Below are positions 58,188 through 64,000 of a DNA stretch of 64,000 nucleotides, piece after piece. The translations under genes and the position numbers were made by a program. The DNA lies in assembly GCF_020524625.1 (NCBI RefSeq), contig NZ_JAIVLL010000002.1:620001-684000 (forward strand), written 5' to 3'. Under the pieces are notes generated by a model that ran no database searches, was not told the origin of the DNA, and saw nothing but the letters and a program-made list of their open reading frames with translations. Position 1 is the first letter of the stretch. The number at the start of each line of letters is the position of its first letter. This DNA is from Brevundimonas poindexterae (GTDB taxonomy: Bacteria > Pseudomonadota > Alphaproteobacteria > Caulobacterales > Caulobacteraceae).

Positions 58188-58330
58188 GATGACCTTTCCG
58201 GGCACGGGGCCCTTGAATGGTGTCGACCCGTCGGCGCATCCCGAATCAGGTCGACCGGGGGGATTGCACCGGTTTACGCCCGAGCCGTAAACGAGGCCTT
58301 GACGTTCCCCCTCCCCATCCGGAGCTGCCC

Positions 58331-59965
58331 ATGACCCCCGCCCTGCCCGAGACCGATGCCAAACGCCGGGCGGATGCCTGGGCGGCCCTTGAGGCGATCG
58401 CGCGGCGTGACCGCGATGTGCGGATCGAGACCCTGTTCGGGGCCGAGCCCGACCGGGTGGAGCGGCTGACGCTCGAGGCGGCCGGGCTGTGGCTGGACCT
58501 GTCGAAACAGGCCTTCACCCGCGAGGGGCTGGAGGCCTGTCTGGCGCTGGCGGAGGCCTGTGACGTGCCGGCATGGAAACGGGCCCTGTTCGGCGGGGCG
58601 GCGGTCAATGACACCGAGGGGCGCGCGGTGCTGCACCCGGCACTGCGGGCACCGGACGGCGCGCATTTCGAGGCGCTGGGCGAGCCGGTCTCGCGCGAGG
58701 TCGAGCAGGTGCGGGACCAGATGGTGGCCTTTGCCGAGGCGATCCGGTCGGGCGAGCATGCCGGGGCGACCGGCGAGCGCTTGCGGGCCGTGGTGCATGT
58801 CGGCATCGGCGGATCGGATCTGGGCCCGCGGCTGGTGTGGGATGCGCTGCGGCCGGTCGACCCCGAGGTGGACGTTCGCTTCGTGGCCAATATCGACCCG
58901 CGCGAGATGGCCGAGGCGCTGAGCGGACTGGATCCGGCCTCGACGCTGGTGATCGTGGTCTCCAAGACCTTCACCACCCAGGAGACCCTGGCCAATGCGG
59001 CGCTGGCGCGCGACTGGCTGGCCGCTGCCCTGCCCGCCGAGGGCCTGCGGCGGCATCTGGTGGGGGTGTCGGCGGCGCCGGACCGGGCCGAGGCCTTTGG
59101 CTGTGGCCGGGTGTTCGGCTTTTCGGACTGGGTCGGCGGCCGCTATTCCCTGTGGTCGGCCGTCAGCCTGTCGTGCGTGATCGGTCTGGGCGGAGAGGCT
59201 TTCCGGGACCTGCTGGCCGGGGCGGCGGGCATGGACCGGCACACGCTGGAGACCCCGCCGGGCTGGAATGCGCCCGTGCTGATGGCGCTGGCCGAGATCT
59301 ATAATGTCGAGGGGTTGGCGCGGCGCGCCCGCACCGTGGCGCCCTATGCCCAAGGCCTGCGTCGCCTGCCGGCCTTTCTGCAGCAGCTGGAAATGGAGTC
59401 GAACGGCAAGGGCGTGACCCGCGACGGCCAGGCCGTGCCGCACGGCACGGGACCGGTGGTGTTCGGGGAGCCCGGAACCAATGGCCAGCACGCCTTTTTC
59501 CAGCAGCTGCATCAGGGGCCCGAGGTGGTGCCCGCCGATTTCATCGTCGTCCGCGAGACCATGCCCGGGGTGGACGGTGCCCCCCTGTGGTCCAATGCCC
59601 TGGCGCAGGCCGAGGCCCTGATGCGGGGGCGGACCACCGCCGAGGCACGCGAGGGGATGATCGCCGACGGGCTGGATCCGGACGAGGCCGACCGTCTGGC
59701 CCCGCACCGGACCTTCCCCGGCAACCGGCCCTCAACCACCGTGGTGATGGACCGGTTGACGCCGCACGCACTGGGGGCGCTGCTGGCCCTCTATGAGCAC
59801 AAGACCTTCGTCGAGGGCGTCATCTGGAACATCAACAGCTTTGACCAGTGGGGCGTCGAGCTGGGCAAGGTGATGGCCAAGCGGGTGCTGGGGGCTGCAC
59901 ACGAAAAACGGGCCCCACAGATGTGGGACCCGTCAACGCGGTCTCTGTTCGACCGTCTGGCCTGA
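58331..59965 (+). CDS. pgi: Glucose-6-phosphate isomerase
   Basis: This enzyme interconverts glucose 6-phosphate and fructose 6-phosphate. The 544-residue product has VHVGIGGSDLGPRL, GGRYSLWSAVSLS, EMESNGKGV, GEPGTNGQHAFFQ and NINSFDQWGVELGK, all Pgi signatures. The ATG at 58331 is preceded by GGAG. It ends 3 bases before the convergent glycine-zipper gene. Confidence 0.97.
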   Translation: MTPALPETDAKRRADAWAALEAIARRDRDVRIETLFGAEPDRVERLTLEAAGLWLDLSKQAFTREGLEACLALAEACDVPAWKRALFGGAAVNDTEGRAVLHPALRAPDGAHFEALGEPVSREVEQVRDQMVAFAEAIRSGEHAGATGERLRAVVHVGIGGSDLGPRLVWDALRPVDPEVDVRFVANIDPREMAEALSGLDPASTLVIVVSKTFTTQETLANAALARDWLAAALPAEGLRRHLVGVSAAPDRAEAFGCGRVFGFSDWVGGRYSLWSAVSLSCVIGLGGEAFRDLLAGAAGMDRHTLETPPGWNAPVLMALAEIYNVEGLARRARTVAPYAQGLRRLPAFLQQLEMESNGKGVTRDGQAVPHGTGPVVFGEPGTNGQHAFFQQLHQGPEVVPADFIVVRETMPGVDGAPLWSNALAQAEALMRGRTTAEAREGMIADGLDPDEADRLAPHRTFPGNRPSTTVVMDRLTPHALGALLALYEHKTFVEGVIWNINSFDQWGVELGKVMAKRVLGAAHEKRAPQMWDPSTRSLFDRLA

Positions 59966-59968
59966 CCC

Positions 59969-60487
59969 CTACCAGCGGCGGTCGTAGCGATAGTCGCGGC
60001 GGTCGTCGCGGCGATCCCGACGGTCGTACCGGCGATCGTAGCGGCGGTCATAGCGATCATCGCGGCGATCCCGGCCGTAATAGTTCTGGTCGCGGCTGTT
60101 GATGCCGTGCTCGCGCTCCCAGTGGCCACGGTTCCGGTAGCAGCGCCCGTCGCGATAGTAGTCGCAGTCGTCGCCGCGGTTGGCGGTGGCACCTATGGCC
60201 GCGCCGGCCACAGCGCCGCCGAGGATGTATTCGCCGTCGCCATTGCCGATCAGGGCGCCCGCCACGGCGCCGACGGCGGCGCCGATCAGCACGTCTTCGG
60301 TGCTGGAGGACCGGTCGCGGTCCGGATAGCGGTCATAGCGATAGGACTGGGCCGCCGCCGGATCGGCCGCCATCAGGCCGGCCGCCACGGTTGCGGCGGC
60401 GATCAGGCCGGCGAGGACCGCCGGGCGTGCGGACGGCGCGGTGGGGGCCGCAGCGCGGGCGTGGATCTGGCTTTCGGAGCGGTTCAT
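59969..60487 (-). CDS. Glycine-zipper protein with Arg/Asp/Tyr-rich tail
   Basis: The product is about 172 residues from ATG 60487, which has AGGAAAGG upstream. After a signal-like hydrophobic segment (LAGLIAAATVAAGLMAADPAAAQ) comes a glycine-zipper stretch (IGAAVGAVAGALIGNGDG, GGAVAGAAIGATANRG) and a C-terminal tail of YDRR/RDDR repeats. The layout matches the gene at 54480-54836 with a different tail. An envelope location is inferred; no function is known. Confidence 0.78.
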   Translation of the reverse strand: MNRSESQIHARAAAPTAPSARPAVLAGLIAAATVAAGLMAADPAAAQSYRYDRYPDRDRSSSTEDVLIGAAVGAVAGALIGNGDGEYILGGAVAGAAIGATANRGDDCDYYRDGRCYRNRGHWEREHGINSRDQNYYGRDRRDDRYDRRYDRRYDRRDRRDDRRDYRYDRRW

Positions 60488-60650
60488 GGGGTGTCCCTTT
60501 CCTGAAGGTGGCGTGAAGCTCATGGCGCCATACTGGGGGCGCGGGCCTGAACCCGCCGGGAGGGGGCCGTTCATCCCCCGTTCATCCGGTCAGATTCCGT
60601 CAAGGCGCGCACCCTTGTCTGAAAGCGGTGTTCGGCGCACCTTGCCGCCG

Positions 60651-62159
60651 ATGATCGCGCGCGCCGCCCCTCTTCGTCGAAGCCTGGCCCATCTGCTGCT
60701 GGCAGCGGGGACCCTGCTGGTCGCGCTGCTGCTGGCGCAGGCGGCAATGGCGCAGGATCGACCGCCACCGCCACCCCCTCCTCCGCCACCGCCGCCCCCG
60801 ACCGATGTCCGGGTCTCCAGCCCGGATGAACTGGCCCGCCAAACGCTGGAGGCCGCCGCGGCCGCCCGCGACGCCGGGGATGTGGCCACCGCCGAGGCGG
60901 GCTTTCTCTCGGCGGCCGAGGCCTTTGCCCGCCTGGACCAGCCGGTCGAGGCGTCGAACGCCTGGATCGATGTGGCGCGCCTGAGACTGGCGGACGACCG
61001 GGTCGAGGCGGGGGCCGAGGCGCTGGCGCAGGCCGTGCATGTGGTCGAGGCGGCGCGTGGTCCGGACGATCCGGCGCTGGTCCTGCCGCTGCAGATCCAG
61101 GGCCGGCTTTATTACATCCAGGGGCGCTATGAGGCGGCGCTGACCAATATCGCCCGGGCGCGGGCCCTGCTGGCCGACCACGGTGACGGAGTAGTGGTCG
61201 CCGAACTGCTGTTCGAGGAAGGGCGGGCGCTGGACGCCCTCGGCCGGTTCGCGGAGGCCGAGACAGCGGCGCGGCTGGGACTGGGCCTGAGGCTGGACCT
61301 GCTGGGCCCCGACGATCCGGTCACGGCCGATACGATGAACCAGCTGGCCAATGCCCTGATGGCCCAGGGCCGGTTCGCCGAGGCCGAGCCGATCTTCCGC
61401 CGCGCCCTGTCGGTCTATGAGGGGGCCTATGGACGCGACAGCGACACGGTGGCGCTGGTGCTCAGCAATCTGGGCAATGTGCTGCGCCGGACGGGCCGGA
61501 TGGAGCAGGCCGAGGCCGCCTATGCCCGGGCGGTCGGCATTGCCGAGGGAGTGGGCGACCCCTTCCTGCTGGCCCAGCTGCTGAACAATTTCGGCTGGTA
61601 TCTGCATATGGCGGACCGCGATGTGGAGGCCCAGCCGGTGTTCGAGCGGGTGCTCGCCATGGCGCTGGAGCTGGCCGGGCCCGAGCATCCCTTTACCGGC
61701 ATTGCGCGGGCCAATCTGGCCATCACCCTGTCGGGGCAGGGCCGTCATGCCGAGGCCCTGCCGCTGTTCAGCGAGGCGCTGGCGGTGCTGGAGCCGGGCC
61801 TGGGGGCCGACAGTCCCGATCTGGTCACAACGCTGGAGGGGCGGGCTCTGGCGCTGGCGGAAACCGGCGATGATGCGACGGCCGAGGGCCTGTACCGCCG
61901 CTCGCAGGCCATCGTCGCCGCACGACTCGCGCCCGGCCATCCCGAGGCGACGCGTCTGGCCGGGACCATGGCGGGCTTCCTGACCGACCGGGACCGGCCG
62001 GCCGAGGCCCTGGCCGTGGTGCGACCGGCGCGGCGGGACCTGTTTGCCCGCAACGGCATGGTGCTGGAAGGGCGCGACCCCCTGCGCCGCGCCGCGCCCC
62101 TGTTCGCCCAGCAGGTCCGGGCCAGCTGGGACCTCGCAGAAACCCTGCAGACCCCCTGA
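60651..62159 (+). CDS. Secreted TPR protein with a 13-proline run
   Basis: The 502-residue product has a signal peptide (LAHLLLAAGTLLVALLLAQAAMAQ), then 13 consecutive Pro residues, then tetratricopeptide repeats over most of its length (for example AAARDAGDVATAEAGFLSAAEAFARL, and several FAEAE.IF.RAL.. units of the TPR_12 type between residues 190 and 430). TPR repeats bind proteins. The start is taken at ATG 60651. The proline run should need EF-P for translation. It precedes groES by 136 bases. Confidence 0.8.
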   Translation: MIARAAPLRRSLAHLLLAAGTLLVALLLAQAAMAQDRPPPPPPPPPPPPPTDVRVSSPDELARQTLEAAAAARDAGDVATAEAGFLSAAEAFARLDQPVEASNAWIDVARLRLADDRVEAGAEALAQAVHVVEAARGPDDPALVLPLQIQGRLYYIQGRYEAALTNIARARALLADHGDGVVVAELLFEEGRALDALGRFAEAETAARLGLGLRLDLLGPDDPVTADTMNQLANALMAQGRFAEAEPIFRRALSVYEGAYGRDSDTVALVLSNLGNVLRRTGRMEQAEAAYARAVGIAEGVGDPFLLAQLLNNFGWYLHMADRDVEAQPVFERVLAMALELAGPEHPFTGIARANLAITLSGQGRHAEALPLFSEALAVLEPGLGADSPDLVTTLEGRALALAETGDDATAEGLYRRSQAIVAARLAPGHPEATRLAGTMAGFLTDRDRPAEALAVVRPARRDLFARNGMVLEGRDPLRRAAPLFAQQVRASWDLAETLQTP

Positions 62160-62188
62160 CAATTTTCGCAAGGCAACCCGGCCGGACC

Positions 62189-62216
62189 CTTGACGGGCCG
62201 GGGGTCGCGACCCTAC
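62189..62216 (+). promoter_or_regulatory. Candidate heat-shock promoter of groESL
   Basis: CTTGAC at 62189-62194 and CCCTAC at 62211-62216 are 16 bases apart. The CTTGA/CCC-T pattern resembles alphaproteobacterial sigma-32 promoters. A start near 62223 would put the CIRCE site immediately downstream of the start point. Assignment is by pattern only. Confidence 0.55.
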
Positions 62217-62228
62217 GTGCAGGCCGCA

Positions 62229-62255
62229 TTAGCACTCTCGACCTGTGGCTGCCAA
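62229..62255 (+). promoter_or_regulatory. CIRCE element (HrcA operator), right half degenerate
   Basis: The left arm TTAGCACTC is a perfect match to the CIRCE consensus, the spacer is exactly 9 bases, and the right arm is GGCTGCCAA instead of GAGTGCTAA (6 of 9 match). It lies 40 bases upstream of groES. HrcA represses groESL through CIRCE in Caulobacter and relatives. Confidence 0.75.
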
Positions 62256-62295
62256 AGCCGGGGCGGGGGACCATTCCAAAGGGAGATACACACAG

Positions 62296-62583
62296 ATGGC
62301 GTTTCGTCCTCTCGGCGACCGCGTGCTGGTCAAGCGCGTGGAAGAAGAATCCAAGACCAAGGGCGGGATCATCATCCCCGACACCGCCAAGGAAAAGCCC
62401 CAGGAGGGCGAGGTCGTCTCCGTCGGGCCCGGCGCCCGCGACGACAGCGGCAAGGTCAATGCGCTCGAGCTGAAGGCCGGCGACCGCATCCTGTTCGGCA
62501 AGTGGTCGGGCACCGAGGTCAAGATCGACGGTGAAGACCTGATCATCATGAAGGAATCCGACGTCCTGGGCGTGCTTTCCTGA
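62296..62583 (+). CDS. groES: Co-chaperonin GroES
   Basis: GroES caps the GroEL ring. The product is 95 residues, standard length, starting [18 protein letters not shown], with the mobile loop [19 protein letters not shown] and [19 protein letters not shown] lies 10 bases upstream of the ATG. groEL follows 54 bases later. Confidence 0.98.
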   Translation: MAFRPLGDRVLVKRVEEESKTKGGIIIPDTAKEKPQEGEVVSVGPGARDDSGKVNALELKAGDRILFGKWSGTEVKIDGEDLIIMKESDVLGVLS

Positions 62584-62598
62584 GCACCCGGCGCCTGA

Positions 62599-64000
<1,402 letters not shown>

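Overview
The window is high-GC alphaproteobacterial chromosome with very tight gene packing. Protein sequences and gene order (tsaD/hemC back to back, a rimP-nusA-ylxR-infB cluster, EmrAB-type export, a CIRCE-like site before groESL) suggest Caulobacterales, most likely Brevundimonas or a close relative. That placement is inference from protein character; no 16S gene is present.

Region by region. 1-22.8 kb is ordinary chromosome: two paralogous secreted proteins, argG, htpX, an SdhAF4-like factor, pyrF, marC, an Rrf2-SDR pair, kup, rsmB, a PfkB kinase, an ATP-grasp protein, nth, an emrA-emrB-tetR export operon, a creatininase-family protein, a phasin-like protein, a Rieske-gpsA-tsaD operon, hemC and hemD. 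At 22.84 kb lies tRNA-Thr(CGT). Its 3' 46 bp are repeated exactly at 30381-30426, which delimits a 7.5 kb island. After the island come bioY, metK, trmB and a phosphatase, then the translation/transcription cluster rimP-nusA-ylxR-infB-(three hypothetical genes)-rbfA-truB-rpsO-pnp. Beyond that are murJ, trpS, an OsmC protein, a hydrolase, purH, a metallophosphoesterase and a lipid-kinase-like protein, small envelope proteins, dsbD, pgi, a TPR protein and groES-groEL, the last running off the window.

The island is the most interesting part. It holds a complete lasso-peptide biosynthetic core: a HPr-kinase-like peptide kinase, a PqqD-like leader-binding protein (B1), an asparagine-synthetase-like macrolactam cyclase (C), a 48-residue precursor (A) and a Cys protease (B2). 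It also carries three 2-oxoglutarate/Fe(II) oxygenases of three different types. One sits inside the biosynthetic operon between the precursor and B2, and the other two flank the operon. The precursor has a paeninodin-like leader and a short, Pro- and Phe-rich core, TGPFPDPFEFPTILQAS, that ends in Ser. This fits a C-terminally phosphorylated lasso peptide that may also be hydroxylated. I see no transporter, isopeptidase, TonB receptor or integrase within the island limits.

Other signals worth attention: an attenuator-like hairpin before rimP, a CIRCE element with one eroded half before groES, a palindrome between bioY and metK that could be a methionine-cycle operator, a heptanucleotide tandem/inverted repeat between metK and trmB, and five convergent gene pairs whose stop codons interlock in CTAG or TTAG.
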